Shown: positions 27,915 through 38,340, counted from the stretch's first letter. The stretch is 64,000 nt of DNA from Gammaproteobacteria bacterium (GCA_015494295.1 WGBO01000056.1:52262-116261), one strand, 5' to 3'. Numbers and translations are program-made. The notes: generated by a model from the letters alone, not told the origin.

Positions 27915-27954
27915 CAACGCCTTGCCACGCATGCGTGGCAAGGCGTTGTTTTGT
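27915..27954 (+). terminator. Intrinsic terminator downstream of rplI (34-bp perfect palindrome plus T-rich tail)
   Basis: CAACGCCTTGCCACGCATGCGTGGCAAGGCGTTG followed by TTTTGT. Confidence 0.8.
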
Positions 27955-28083
27955 CTGCAATCCGTTTTTGCCCTTTGCGGCGTGCCGCCGGCCGCCGCGA
28001 ATTGAGGCTTGAGCGGGGAGGTCACTCGCTTTAGACTGAAGCCGTTGCCCACCGCAACAACGCCCCGTTTCAATCCTGATGTC

Positions 28084-29505
28084 ATGCGCCCCGGAGGGCA
28101 GATGCCGGAACCGGTTTCATCGGCGACCACGGTCGAATTCAGCGCCGACCGCCCGAAAGTACCGCCACATTCCATACAGGCCGAGCAGTCGTTGCTGGGC
28201 GGCCTGTTGCTGGACAACCGCGCCTGGGACCAGATCGCGGACCTGGTCAGCCACAACGACTTCTACCGCCGCGAACACCGGCTGATCTACGCCGCCATCG
28301 GCACCCTCATCGAGCGCGGCGACCCTTGCGACGTCATTACCCTCTCGGAGTGGCTGGACGCCAACGGCCAGCTCGACGACGTGGGCGGGCTGACCTATCT
28401 GGGCACGCTCGCCAACGACACGCCCAGCGCCGCCAATATCCGCGCTTACGCCAACATCGTGCGCGACAACTCGGTGTTGCGGCAACTGGCGGAAGTGGGC
28501 ACGGAGATCGCCAACAGCGCCTATTTCACCGAGGGGCGCGATACCCACTCACTGCTCGATAATGCCGAGAAGCTGGTGTTTCGCATTACCGACCAGGGCA
28601 GCACGCGGGGTTCCGGTTTTCACGACATCAAGGAACTGCTGGCGGCGGCGGTGGACCGCATCGATACGCTGTTCCACCAGGACAACCCGCTGACCGGCGT
28701 GTCCACCGGTTTCACCGAAGTGGACGAGATGACGGCGGGCCTGCAGGCCTCCGACCTGATCATCGTCGCCGGCCGCCCGTCCATGGGCAAGACCACCTTC
28801 GCCATGAACATCGCGGAACACGCGGCCATCAAGGAAAACGTGCCGGTCGCCGTGTTCAGCATGGAAATGCCCGGTGAACAGCTCGCCATGCGCCTGATGT
28901 CCTCGCTGGGCCGCATCGACCAGACCAAGGTGCGTACCGGCAAGCTCGACGACGACGACTGGCCACGGCTGACCTCTGCGGTCAGTATCCTTTCCAACGC
29001 ACCGCTGTTCATCGACGACACGCCGGCGCTGTCGCCCACCGAGTTGCGCGCCCGCGCGCGGCGCCTGAAGCGCGAGCACGACCTGGGCCTGATCGTGATC
29101 GACTACCTGCAGCTCATGCAGGTGCCGGGCAGCAGCGAGAACCGCACCGGCGAGATATCCGAGATCTCGCGCTCCCTCAAGGCGCTGGCCAAGGAGCTGA
29201 ACGTGCCGGTCATTGCCCTGTCACAGCTCAACCGCAGTCTCGAACAGCGGCCCAACAAGCGGCCGGTGATGTCGGACCTGCGCGAGTCCGGCGCCATCGA
29301 GCAGGACGCCGACGTGATCATGTTCATCTACCGCGACGAGGTCTACGACGAGGACAGCCCCGACAAGGGCACCGCGGAGATCATTATCGGCAAGCAGCGT
29401 AACGGGCCCATCGGCATGCGCCGCCTGACCTTCCTCGGCCAGCACACCCGTTTCGAGAACTTTACCGCCATCCAGTCCTATTCGGACGAGGGCTACGGCG
29501 GATGA
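28084..29505 (+). CDS. dnaB: Replicative DNA helicase DnaB
   Basis: PPHSIQAEQSLLGGLLLDN, IIVAGRPSMGKTTFAMNIAEHAA, DYLQLMQVPGSSENRTGEISEISRSLKALAKEL. Exact start uncertain (28084 or 28102). Confidence 0.95.
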   Translation: MRPGGQMPEPVSSATTVEFSADRPKVPPHSIQAEQSLLGGLLLDNRAWDQIADLVSHNDFYRREHRLIYAAIGTLIERGDPCDVITLSEWLDANGQLDDVGGLTYLGTLANDTPSAANIRAYANIVRDNSVLRQLAEVGTEIANSAYFTEGRDTHSLLDNAEKLVFRITDQGSTRGSGFHDIKELLAAAVDRIDTLFHQDNPLTGVSTGFTEVDEMTAGLQASDLIIVAGRPSMGKTTFAMNIAEHAAIKENVPVAVFSMEMPGEQLAMRLMSSLGRIDQTKVRTGKLDDDDWPRLTSAVSILSNAPLFIDDTPALSPTELRARARRLKREHDLGLIVIDYLQLMQVPGSSENRTGEISEISRSLKALAKELNVPVIALSQLNRSLEQRPNKRPVMSDLRESGAIEQDADVIMFIYRDEVYDEDSPDKGTAEIIIGKQRNGPIGMRRLTFLGQHTRFENFTAIQSYSDEGYGG

Positions 29506-30608
29506 CGCGTCCCGTCCGGGCGCGCATCGACCTTTCCGCCCTGACGTTCAACCTCTCCCAGGCGCGCCGCGCGGCGCCGCACAGCCGTGTGCTCGCGGTC
29601 ATCAAGGCGAACGGTTACGGGCACGGCATGCTGGCGGTGGCCGAAGCCCTGCGGGAGGCCGACGCGTTTGCTGTCGCCAGCCTCGAGGAAGGCGTCCGGT
29701 TGCGCGAGGCGGGTATCGACAAACCGGTGCTGTTGCTGGAAGGCCTGTTCGGCGCCGACGAACTCGACGCCGTGTTGCGCCACGGCTTTGAACTGGTTGT
29801 ACACGAGGAACGGCAGGTCGACTGGTTGCAGTCGCTGGGCCCCGCCGCCACCGGCCGCGAGGATGCGCGCCTGACGCTGTGGGTGAAAGTGAACACCGGC
29901 ATGAACCGCCTCGGCTTTCCCCCCGGCGAGGCGTTGCGGGTGTGGGATCGCCTGGCGGCGATGCCGGTTGTGGCCGGGTTGCGCTGGATGTCGCATTTCG
30001 CCTGTGCCGATGAGCCGGCGCATCCCGCCAACGCCAGCCAGCACGCCGCGTTCAGCAAACTGTGCGCGCAGAGAAACGCCCCACGTTCGCTGGCCAACTC
30101 CGCGGCCCTGCTGACCCGGCCCGACAGCCACTACGAGTGGGTGCGTCCGGGCATCATGCTGTACGGTGCCTCGCCGCTGGCGGACGATGAACGGGCGCCG
30201 CTGCCGCCACTGCGGCCGGTGATGAGCCTGGAGTCCGCACTGATCGCGGTGCACCGCTGCGACAAGGGCGATGCGGTCGGTTACGGGCAGGCCTGGGTGT
30301 GCCCGGAGGCGATGCCGGTCGGCGTGGTGGCCGCCGGCTACGGCGACGGTTACCCGCGGCACGCGCCCTCGGGCACGCCGGTGCTGGTAAACGGACGCGA
30401 GGTTCCGTTGATCGGGCGGGTGTCCATGGACATGCTGTGCGTCGACCTGCGCGAACAGCCCCGGGCCCGGGCCGGCGACCCGGTGGTGTTGTGGGGGGAG
30501 GGGCTGCCGGTCGAGCGGGTGGCCCGCGCCGCCGGCACCATCAGTTACGCCCTGTTGTGCGGGGTCACGCCGCGCGTGCCCCGGCAGCCGCGGGGCGACG
30601 CCGGCTAG
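29502..30608 (+). CDS. alr: Alanine racemase
   Basis: VLAVIKANGYGHGMLAVAEAL, KVNTGMNRLGFPP, RPGIMLYGASPLA, YGDGYPRHAPSGTPVLVNGREVPLIGRVSMDMLCVDL. Confidence 0.95.
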   Translation: MTRPVRARIDLSALTFNLSQARRAAPHSRVLAVIKANGYGHGMLAVAEALREADAFAVASLEEGVRLREAGIDKPVLLLEGLFGADELDAVLRHGFELVVHEERQVDWLQSLGPAATGREDARLTLWVKVNTGMNRLGFPPGEALRVWDRLAAMPVVAGLRWMSHFACADEPAHPANASQHAAFSKLCAQRNAPRSLANSAALLTRPDSHYEWVRPGIMLYGASPLADDERAPLPPLRPVMSLESALIAVHRCDKGDAVGYGQAWVCPEAMPVGVVAAGYGDGYPRHAPSGTPVLVNGREVPLIGRVSMDMLCVDLREQPRARAGDPVVLWGEGLPVERVARAAGTISYALLCGVTPRVPRQPRGDAG

Positions 30609-31669
30609 ACGGCTTTCTGGTCGTCCTCGCCGTCGTCCGACAAGGCCGCGCGGATTTCCCTGATGCGGGTGATCTGGCTGAGGAAGGCGTCGACGCATTG
30701 CGGGTCGAAGTGCTTGCCGCTTTCCGACAACAGAAGTCCCAGTGCGTCCTGGTCGCTCCACGCCGGTTTGTAGCAGCGGCTCGAGGTCAGCGCGTCGAAC
30801 ACGTCGGCGACCGCGACGATACGCGCGCTCATGGGGATGTCCTCGCCCGCCAGCCCGTAGGGATAGCCGCTGCCGTCGAATTTCTCGTGGTGTCCCAGCG
30901 CGATCTCCGCGCCCATCTTGAGGTACTTCGAAGGACTGCCCTTGAGAATCTCGTAGCCGATTACCGTGTGTTCCTTGATGATCTCGAATTCCTCGGGTGT
31001 GAGTTTTCCCGGTTTCAGCAGGATCTGGTCGGGGATGCCGATCTTGCCGATGTCGTGCATCGGCGCGGCCAGTTCGATGCTTTCGCATTCAGCCTCGTCC
31101 AGTCCCAGGGTTTCGGCGATCACGCGTGAAAAACGCGCCATGCGGATAACGTGGTTGCCGGTTTCCTCGTCGCGGTATTCGCCGGCCTTGGCGAGTCTGA
31201 GCAGGGTTTCGTGTTCGCGCACGCGGATGGCGTGGGTGGCGGCCTTGACCTGTTCCTCCAGCCAGTTGGCGCGGTTCTCGATGATCAGGCGTTGCCGTTG
31301 CAGTTCCAGCAGGTTGTGGAAGCGCGCCCGGCATTCGGCGTGGTCGATGGGTTTGTTGATGAAGTCGGTTGCACCGAGTTCCAGCGCCCGGTAACGAATG
31401 TCGTTCTGTTCGTGCGAGGTAATGACGACGATAGGTACCTGCTGGACGCGCGGCAGGGCGCGCGCCAGTTCCAGGAACTCTATGCCGTTCATGCCCGGCA
31501 TCTTGTAGTCCGTCAGGATCAGGTCTGCCGGGTTGTTGCGCAGCCATTCCAGTGCCGGAGGCGCGCAGTCGAAGGCTTCGACTTCCAGGAATTCATCGAT
31601 GGACCTGACGATCTGCGCAAGGATCTGGCGGCTGGTTGCCTGATCGTCGATGACGAGTACGGTGGGCAT
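30605..31669 (-). CDS. rpfG: Response regulator with HD-GYP c-di-GMP phosphodiesterase domain (RpfG-like)
   Basis: REC domain (LILTDYKMPGMNGIEFL), HDIGKIGIPD, GHHEKFDGSGYPYGLAGEDIP; located in an rpf locus. Confidence 0.88.
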   Translation of the reverse strand: MPTVLVIDDQATSRQILAQIVRSIDEFLEVEAFDCAPPALEWLRNNPADLILTDYKMPGMNGIEFLELARALPRVQQVPIVVITSHEQNDIRYRALELGATDFINKPIDHAECRARFHNLLELQRQRLIIENRANWLEEQVKAATHAIRVREHETLLRLAKAGEYRDEETGNHVIRMARFSRVIAETLGLDEAECESIELAAPMHDIGKIGIPDQILLKPGKLTPEEFEIIKEHTVIGYEILKGSPSKYLKMGAEIALGHHEKFDGSGYPYGLAGEDIPMSARIVAVADVFDALTSSRCYKPAWSDQDALGLLLSESGKHFDPQCVDAFLSQITRIREIRAALSDDGEDDQKAV

Positions 31670-31945
31670 CAGGAAAATCCTTTCTTTGTCGAGCAGATCA
31701 CGCTTCCAGGTACTGTGCCGGCATTCATCATGAAGGTTTCGCGGCCGGTTTGAGGAAAACTGAATACCCGGACACGAATCCGCAACACCGGGAAAGCTAT
31801 CATCGGGGGGTGTTGCAAGTCCAGTGCCCCGGGATACCTTGTATGCATTTGACGACGGTTTATTCCTTGCGCCAAATAGTGAATACTGGCAACCGGATGG
31901 GCAGTTTCACCATCCCGTACAGCCGTTCAGATCAGAGATGATGTT

Positions 31946-33172
31946 TTGATAGACAATCGGGTCGTTATTACCGGCATAGGGATTGTTTCCAGTATCGGCG
32001 CGACGCAGGACAGTGTCGTGACCTCGCTCAAATATGGACGTTCGGGCACCCGCTATGCCGCGGACTTCCATGACCGGGGCTTGCGCTCCCATGTCTGTGG
32101 CGAAGTGGGACCCTACATCGAAGGCAAGCTCAAGCCCAAGCAGCGGCGCTTCATGGGTGATGGGGTGCTGGCCAACCACCTGGCGATGAGCCAGGCCATC
32201 GAGGACGCCGGGCTGAGTGAGTCAGAAGTCTCACATCCTGCCACCGGCCTGATCATGGGCTCCGGCGGCACCTCGGCGAAGTCGCTGGTGGCCGCCGCCG
32301 ATACCTTGCGTGAGCGCGGCATCAAGCGCGTTTCCCCGTTCACGGTACTGCACTCCATGTGCAGCACTCATTCCGCCAACCTGTGTCGCGCGTTCAACAT
32401 CCAGGGTGTCAATCACTCGGTGAGCGCGGCCTGCGCCTCCAGCCTGGTCGCGGTCGGCAATGCTTTCGAGAAGATCCGCTCGGGCCGCCAGGACATCATG
32501 TTCGCGGGCGGGGGCGAGGAGGTCCACTGGGTGATGGCGCTGATATTCGATGCCATGCAGGCGCTGTCGAGTCGTTACAACGACACACCGCAAATTGCCT
32601 CGCGGCCGTTCGATACCTCCCGCGACGGTTTCGTCATCTCCGGGGGCGGCGGTGTCGTGGTGCTGGAGCGCCTGGACCGGGCGCTGGCGCGCGGCGCGAC
32701 CATCTACGGCGAGATTACCGGTTTTGGCGAAACTTCCGGTGGCGAGGACATGGTCAAGCCGGACGTGTCCGCCATGGTCCGTTGCATGCGTATGGCGCTG
32801 GATGAGGCGGGTCACAGTGTCGACTATATCAATGCCCACGCCACCGGCACGCCGGTCGGCGACGCGGCCGAGGCGACGGCGGTGCGTACCCTGTTCCCGG
32901 GCCCGGAATGCCCCCCGCTCAGTTCCACCAAGTCCATGACCGGGCATGCCCTGGGCGCGGCCGGGGTGCACGAGCTGATCTATTCCCTGTTGATGATGAA
33001 ACACGGTTTCATTGCGCCTTCCACCAATATCGACAACATGGAACCGGCGGCGGAAGGATTGCCGATCGTGGTCAATGCGCGCCAGGAGGCATCCATCGAT
33101 GCGATCATGACAAATAATTTTGGCTTTGGCGGCGCCAACGCCACCCTGGTGGTGCGGCGCTACACGGCGTAG
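31946..33172 (+). CDS. Beta-ketoacyl-ACP synthase (FabB/FabF-like)
   Basis: VSAACASSL active-site Cys, NAHATGTPVGDAAEA, TKSMTGHALGAAGVHE, NNFGFGGANATLV. TTG start. Confidence 0.9.
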   Translation: MIDNRVVITGIGIVSSIGATQDSVVTSLKYGRSGTRYAADFHDRGLRSHVCGEVGPYIEGKLKPKQRRFMGDGVLANHLAMSQAIEDAGLSESEVSHPATGLIMGSGGTSAKSLVAAADTLRERGIKRVSPFTVLHSMCSTHSANLCRAFNIQGVNHSVSAACASSLVAVGNAFEKIRSGRQDIMFAGGGEEVHWVMALIFDAMQALSSRYNDTPQIASRPFDTSRDGFVISGGGGVVVLERLDRALARGATIYGEITGFGETSGGEDMVKPDVSAMVRCMRMALDEAGHSVDYINAHATGTPVGDAAEATAVRTLFPGPECPPLSSTKSMTGHALGAAGVHELIYSLLMMKHGFIAPSTNIDNMEPAAEGLPIVVNARQEASIDAIMTNNFGFGGANATLVVRRYTA

Positions 33173-33219
33173 CAGGCTGTGGCTGTCGGGCTCCGGAAGG
33201 GGCGAGAGGAGGGGTAGGG

Positions 33220-34104
33220 ATGGAGATCGAAGAAAACGATCGCGAGGTGGCGGGGAGGTCGCTCGATTCTCCCGTGTTCAGTACGGCGTTCAGGCCCGAA
33301 CAGGGTGTGCTGTGGGGTTATATCGAGCGCGACGCGCCGGTGTGTTTCACCCCGGAGCTCATCCAGGCGATGCGCGCCCGGCAGATGGCTTTCGCGGAAC
33401 AGGTCAAGCGCGAGGTGGCTGCCGGCCGTGACGGCTGTATTCGCTACCAGGTGCTGGCTTCGCGTATCCCGGGCGTCTTCAGCCTGGGCGGTGACCTGCT
33501 GCACTTCTCGAAACTCATCGAGGCGCGCGACCGCGAGGGCCTGATTTGCTATGGCATCGACTGTGTCGACCTGGTGTACTGGACCTCGGTGGGGTACAAC
33601 CTGCCGGTGACGACGATCGCGCTGGTGCAGGGCACGGCGCAGGGGGGCGGCTTCGAAGCGGCGCTGGCCGCGCACGTGATCGTCGCCGAGCGGCAGTGCC
33701 GCTTCGGTTTTCCGGAAGTCATGTTCAACCTGTTCCCGGGCATGGGCGGCGCCCATTATCTCTGCCGGCGCGTCACCCAGCGGGTCGCGGAACAGATTCT
33801 GTCCAGTGGCAAGATGTACAGTGCCGAGGAGCTCCACGAGCTGGGCATCGTGGATATCCTGGCCGAGCCCGGCGAGGGCGAGAACGCGGTGCGCAAGTAC
33901 ATCAAGCAGCACGACCGCCGCATTCGCGGTATTACCGCGATCCGGCGCGTGTTGCGTTCGGTGGCGCCCATCGAGCGCGACGCGCTGGTGAGAACCGTGA
34001 CCGACTGGGCGGACCTGGCCCTGCAACTCGAACCCCGTGACCTGAAGACCATACGCCGCCTGCAACAGGCGCAGCAGAAGCTCTCCGTTTCCGCTCAGCC
34101 GTGA
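33220..34104 (+). CDS. rpfF: RpfF-like DSF synthase (crotonase fold)
   Basis: RIPGVFSLGGDLLHF, GTAQGGGFEAALAAHVIVAE, FGFPEVMFNLFPGMGG; both glutamates recalled as catalytic in Xanthomonas RpfF are present. Confidence 0.88.
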   Translation: MEIEENDREVAGRSLDSPVFSTAFRPEQGVLWGYIERDAPVCFTPELIQAMRARQMAFAEQVKREVAAGRDGCIRYQVLASRIPGVFSLGGDLLHFSKLIEARDREGLICYGIDCVDLVYWTSVGYNLPVTTIALVQGTAQGGGFEAALAAHVIVAERQCRFGFPEVMFNLFPGMGGAHYLCRRVTQRVAEQILSSGKMYSAEELHELGIVDILAEPGEGENAVRKYIKQHDRRIRGITAIRRVLRSVAPIERDALVRTVTDWADLALQLEPRDLKTIRRLQQAQQKLSVSAQP

Positions 34105-36662
34105 CCCTGTTGGTCGAGTTCCTCGTCTCCGCACAGGGCGGTGAACAGCGGTCCGTTGGTCTGCCGTACCGCCTCGCTGATGCGCTTGAGCAGGTCCGGG
34201 CCGTGGGCCTCGATGTCGGCGACGCTGGTGTCGGACAGTTGCGCGCAGCGTTCGTAGACGGCCCTGGCGCCGATGTGACCGGAAGAACCCTTCAGGGCAT
34301 GCGCCAGGTCCAGACATTCCTCGTACTGGTGGCCGATCAGCGCGACTTCCATGCGCGTGATGAGGCTTTCCGCGTCCATGACGTAGTCGCGGTAGAGTTT
34401 TTCCAGGAAGCCGGCATCGTTGCCGGCCAGCATGCGCAGTGAGGCAATGGTGTTTTCGTCCAGCCATTGCGCGGGAGACGGGGCCCGATCGCCGTCGTTG
34501 AGGCCGCTTGCCGCGGCAGGTGTTTCCCGCGAAGGGGCCACCACTGAGGAAACGGCGCCCAGCAGGGTTTCGGTGCGGAACGGTTTGGTGATGTAGCGCG
34601 CGAAACCGTACTCCTCGGCCGTGGCCCTGGCTTCATGGGTGGCGTCGGCGGTCAGCAGGATGAACGGCAGGGTGGAGGTCGGCGACAGCATTCGGTATTC
34701 CTGGATTACCGACAGGCCGCTGGTTTCACCCATGTTCATGTCCAGGATGACCACGTCGTATTCCCGCTCCCCGAGCAGCGCAAGCGCCTGGTCACCGTCC
34801 GCGGCCAGGTCGACCTGGTGACCCGCGCGCGCCAGCGCCAGTTGCAGGATGTCACGGTTGGTCTTGTTGTCGTCCGCGGCCAGGACACGCAGTGGCGCGT
34901 CGTCGTTAGCGTCGATCTCGCCCGTGACGCTGAGCGGGGTCTCGTACAGGTAAACGCAACATTCCAGTGCCCGTTCCACGGTCTTGATGTCCGGGCTGCC
35001 GGCGTCCAGGGCCGCCGAGACGCCGGCGCGTATTACGTACTCTTTCAGTTCAGGGGTCACGTTGAAGGCGATAGAAGAAATATGCCGGGTTCCTCCCTGT
35101 GCCTTGAGGATGCTTTCAAAGTTGTTGATGTTGGCATCGAACATGATCACGGGAGAAAGTTCGGGGTACTTCTCGATATGTCCCCTGATGTCGTGCAGCG
35201 ACGTGACGCGCTTGATGGTGTGCGCGGGCAGGCCGAGTTCCCGCAGCATCCGGCCGATGCCGTCGAGCGCAGGTGAGTCGGGGCCGATCAGCAGCACCAG
35301 GGTGCGGTGCGCGATGAACACGTCGACATGGTCCGGATTGCGCCGGAAAGGTATCGTCAACTGAAAAGTGGTGCCGATGCCGACCTGACTCTCCAGCGAA
35401 ATGCTGCCGCCCATCAGTTCAGTCAGTTCGCGGGCGATGGTGACGCCCAGGCCGGTGCCGCCGTGGGTGCGGGTGATCGACGACGAGGCCTGGGTGAAGG
35501 CATCGAAGATGCGCTCCTTGGCGTCGTCGGGGATGCCGATGCCGGAGTCGGCGATGGTGATGCGGGTCCGCACCGACTCGCCATCGTCGCCTTCCAGTTC
35601 CACGCGCACGGTGACCGCGCCCTTTTCGGTGAATTTTATCGCGTTGCCGACGATGTTCAGGATTACCTGCTTGAGGTGGCCGGGGTCGCCGATCAGGTTG
35701 TCGGGAATGGCGGTGTCGCAGTACAGGGTGAGCGCGATGTTCTTGCGCCTGGCCAGCGGCAGCATCATTTCGTGGATGTTGATCAGCACTGTGCGCAGGT
35801 GGAAACTTGTGTCCTCGATTTCCATGCGCCCGGATTCGATCTTGCCGATGTCGAGGATTTCGTCGATCAGGCCCAGCAGGGTCTGCGCCGAGGACTGGAT
35901 GGTGTTGACGAGTTCGCGCGCGTCACTGTCCAGGCGCATGGTGCCGAGCACGTCCGAGGTGGCGATCACCCCGTTCAGGGGGGTGCGCAGTTCGTGGCTC
36001 ATGTTGGCCAGGAAGCGGCTCTTTTCCTGGTTGGCGAGTTCCGCTTCGTTTCTGGCCTCGTCCGCGGAGCGGATGGCGGTTTCCAGCCGCCGCAGTAGCC
36101 TGGAGACGTACATGGGCAGCACGATGAGCCCGATCATCAGCCCGATGGACAGTTCCAGGTAGCGGGTCCAGAACGGGCTGTAGAACACCACGGTGGCGAA
36201 GCCGGCAACGGACAGCGCGGAGGCCGTGTGCAGGTAGGCAGTGCCATAACGGAAACCGTTGCCGAAGGTGACCCACAGGTAGGCCGGGTACCATGCCGCT
36301 CCGTGCGCGCCGGAGATGCCCATGGCATAGGACAGGATGGCGATGTCCGCGATCATGGCGGTCACACGGCGCACGATGCTTGCCGCCGGGCTGAACAGCA
36401 CCCAGCCCAGGGACAGCGCGGCGAACACTGCGTAGATGCCGAAAATGACCCACACGTCGTTGTGCAAGGGGCTGTCGGGCATGGCCTGGCGGACATAGCC
36501 CAGGCTGTAGACGCCGACGATGGCGGTGATGACGATGCGGATGATCGCCTGTTCGAGTTCGTTGTTTTCCCGGTTCAGGGCGGTGGCGCGCCGGTGGCTC
36601 CATTGAACGGCGTTCATGAGCAGGTCGCGCATGGTGTCGGCTGAGTGCAGTATTGTTTTCAT
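34095..36662 (-). CDS. rpfC: Hybrid sensor histidine kinase (TM-HK-REC-HPt), RpfC-like
   Basis: N-terminal multi-TM, FLANMSHELRTPLNGVI, HATPase, REC (DVVILDMNMGETSG), HPt (LAHALKGSSGHIGA); convergent with rpfF-like gene. Confidence 0.85.
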   Translation of the reverse strand: MKTILHSADTMRDLLMNAVQWSHRRATALNRENNELEQAIIRIVITAIVGVYSLGYVRQAMPDSPLHNDVWVIFGIYAVFAALSLGWVLFSPAASIVRRVTAMIADIAILSYAMGISGAHGAAWYPAYLWVTFGNGFRYGTAYLHTASALSVAGFATVVFYSPFWTRYLELSIGLMIGLIVLPMYVSRLLRRLETAIRSADEARNEAELANQEKSRFLANMSHELRTPLNGVIATSDVLGTMRLDSDARELVNTIQSSAQTLLGLIDEILDIGKIESGRMEIEDTSFHLRTVLINIHEMMLPLARRKNIALTLYCDTAIPDNLIGDPGHLKQVILNIVGNAIKFTEKGAVTVRVELEGDDGESVRTRITIADSGIGIPDDAKERIFDAFTQASSSITRTHGGTGLGVTIARELTELMGGSISLESQVGIGTTFQLTIPFRRNPDHVDVFIAHRTLVLLIGPDSPALDGIGRMLRELGLPAHTIKRVTSLHDIRGHIEKYPELSPVIMFDANINNFESILKAQGGTRHISSIAFNVTPELKEYVIRAGVSAALDAGSPDIKTVERALECCVYLYETPLSVTGEIDANDDAPLRVLAADDNKTNRDILQLALARAGHQVDLAADGDQALALLGEREYDVVILDMNMGETSGLSVIQEYRMLSPTSTLPFILLTADATHEARATAEEYGFARYITKPFRTETLLGAVSSVVAPSRETPAAASGLNDGDRAPSPAQWLDENTIASLRMLAGNDAGFLEKLYRDYVMDAESLITRMEVALIGHQYEECLDLAHALKGSSGHIGARAVYERCAQLSDTSVADIEAHGPDLLKRISEAVRQTNGPLFTALCGDEELDQQGHG

Positions 36663-36966
36663 CTGGTCCGCTGGAAACCCTCAAAGGCGCTGCGCGCGCT
36701 TCCGTGCGGTTCGTGTAACGGCCGGTGTTGGGGGAAGTTGAGACTATTTATAGTCCAGCCAGGGAAGATCGCTTCGTGAAGCTTGATACCTCACTGAAAA
36801 CAACAGGGTAGACACGATATGCGATGTCTGTTCTGAAAGGATTGCGCAAGCCCATGTAAAACCGCGTGGAGCTCGCAGGCAGCTCGTGTCGGGGTGGTGG
36901 ATATCCGCTTGCGCGCGAGGTTACACTCACGCCTTTTCCAACCCCCTCGCGGAGCGACCGACGTTC

Positions 36967-38340
36967 ATGGCAAAGCCGAAACTCCAGTACCAGTGCAGTG
37001 AATGTGGCGCCCTGGCGCCCAAGTGGGCCGGGCAATGCGCCGATTGCGGCGCCTGGAACAGCATGAGCGAGGCGCTGCCGGCTGCCTCCGGTGACAGCGG
37101 CAAGTCGCGCTTCGCCAACTATGCCGGACAGGTGGGGACGCAGATACAGGCGCTGGACGAGGTGCGTCCCGGGCGCGAGACCCGCGTGTCGGTGGGACTG
37201 GGCGAACTGGACCGCGTGCTCGGTGGCGGACTGGTCGCGGGTTCCGTGGTGCTGATCGGCGGCGACCCGGGCATCGGCAAGTCGACCCTGCTGCTGCAGG
37301 CGCTGGCGTCGTTTTCCGGTGATGTGCGCGCCCTCTACGTGACCGGCGAGGAATCGCCCGAACAGGTGTCGCTGCGCGCGCGGCGGCTCGATGTCGGCGC
37401 CGGCGACATGCGCCTGCTGGCGGAAACCTCGGTGGAACGCATCATCGAGCACGCGCGCCTGGAGTCGCCGAAGGTGATGGTGATCGACTCCATCCAGACC
37501 CTGTACACCGAGGCCCTGCAGTCCGCGCCGGGTTCGGTGGGGCAGGTGCGCGAGAGCGCGGCGCAACTGGTGAGGTTCGCCAAGCAGAGCGGCACCGCGC
37601 TGTTCCTGGTCGGGCACGTCACCAAGGAAGGCACGCTGGCGGGGCCGCGCGTGCTGGAGCACATGGTGGACACCGTGCTGTATTTCGAGGGGGATTCCGG
37701 GGGGCGTTACCGGGTGATCCGCGCCATCAAGAACCGTTTTGGCGCCGTCAATGAGTTGGGCGTGTTCGCCATGACCGACAAGGGCCTGAAGGAAGTGCGC
37801 AATCCCTCGTCGATTTTCCTGTCACGGCACGAGCAGCCGGTGGCGGGCAGCGTGATTCTGGTCACCATGGAGGGCACGCGACCGATGCTGGTGGAGGTCC
37901 AGGCGCTGGTCGACGACAGCCAGCTCGCCAACCCGCGGCGGGTGACGCTGGGCCTGGAGCAGAACCGGCTGGCGATGCTGCTGGCGGTGCAGCACCGTCA
38001 TGGCGGTGTGTTGATGGGTGACCAGGACGTGTACGTCAACGTGGTCGGCGGTGTGCGGGTGACGGAAACCGCGGCCGACCTGTCGGTGTTGCTGGCCGTG
38101 CTGTCGAGCTTTCGCGACCGCAGCCTGCCCAACGATCTGGTGGTGTTCGGCGAAGTGGGCCTGGCCGGAGAGATCCGCCCGGTGCCGAACGGCCAGCAGC
38201 GTTTGCACGAGGCTGCCAAGCTGGGGTTCCGGCATGCGCTGGTGCCGGCCGCGAATGCGCCCAGGACGCCTGTCAAGGGGCTGCACATTTACCCGGTGTC
38301 GCGTTACCCCGAGGTGATGGACTGGTTCGCCGGCCTGTAA
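36967..38340 (+). CDS. radA: DNA repair protein RadA
   Basis: YQCSECGALAPKWAGQCADCGAWNS zinc finger, LIGGDPGIGKSTLLLQ, KNRFGAVNELGVFAM. Confidence 0.95.
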   Translation: MAKPKLQYQCSECGALAPKWAGQCADCGAWNSMSEALPAASGDSGKSRFANYAGQVGTQIQALDEVRPGRETRVSVGLGELDRVLGGGLVAGSVVLIGGDPGIGKSTLLLQALASFSGDVRALYVTGEESPEQVSLRARRLDVGAGDMRLLAETSVERIIEHARLESPKVMVIDSIQTLYTEALQSAPGSVGQVRESAAQLVRFAKQSGTALFLVGHVTKEGTLAGPRVLEHMVDTVLYFEGDSGGRYRVIRAIKNRFGAVNELGVFAMTDKGLKEVRNPSSIFLSRHEQPVAGSVILVTMEGTRPMLVEVQALVDDSQLANPRRVTLGLEQNRLAMLLAVQHRHGGVLMGDQDVYVNVVGGVRVTETAADLSVLLAVLSSFRDRSLPNDLVVFGEVGLAGEIRPVPNGQQRLHEAAKLGFRHALVPAANAPRTPVKGLHIYPVSRYPEVMDWFAGL

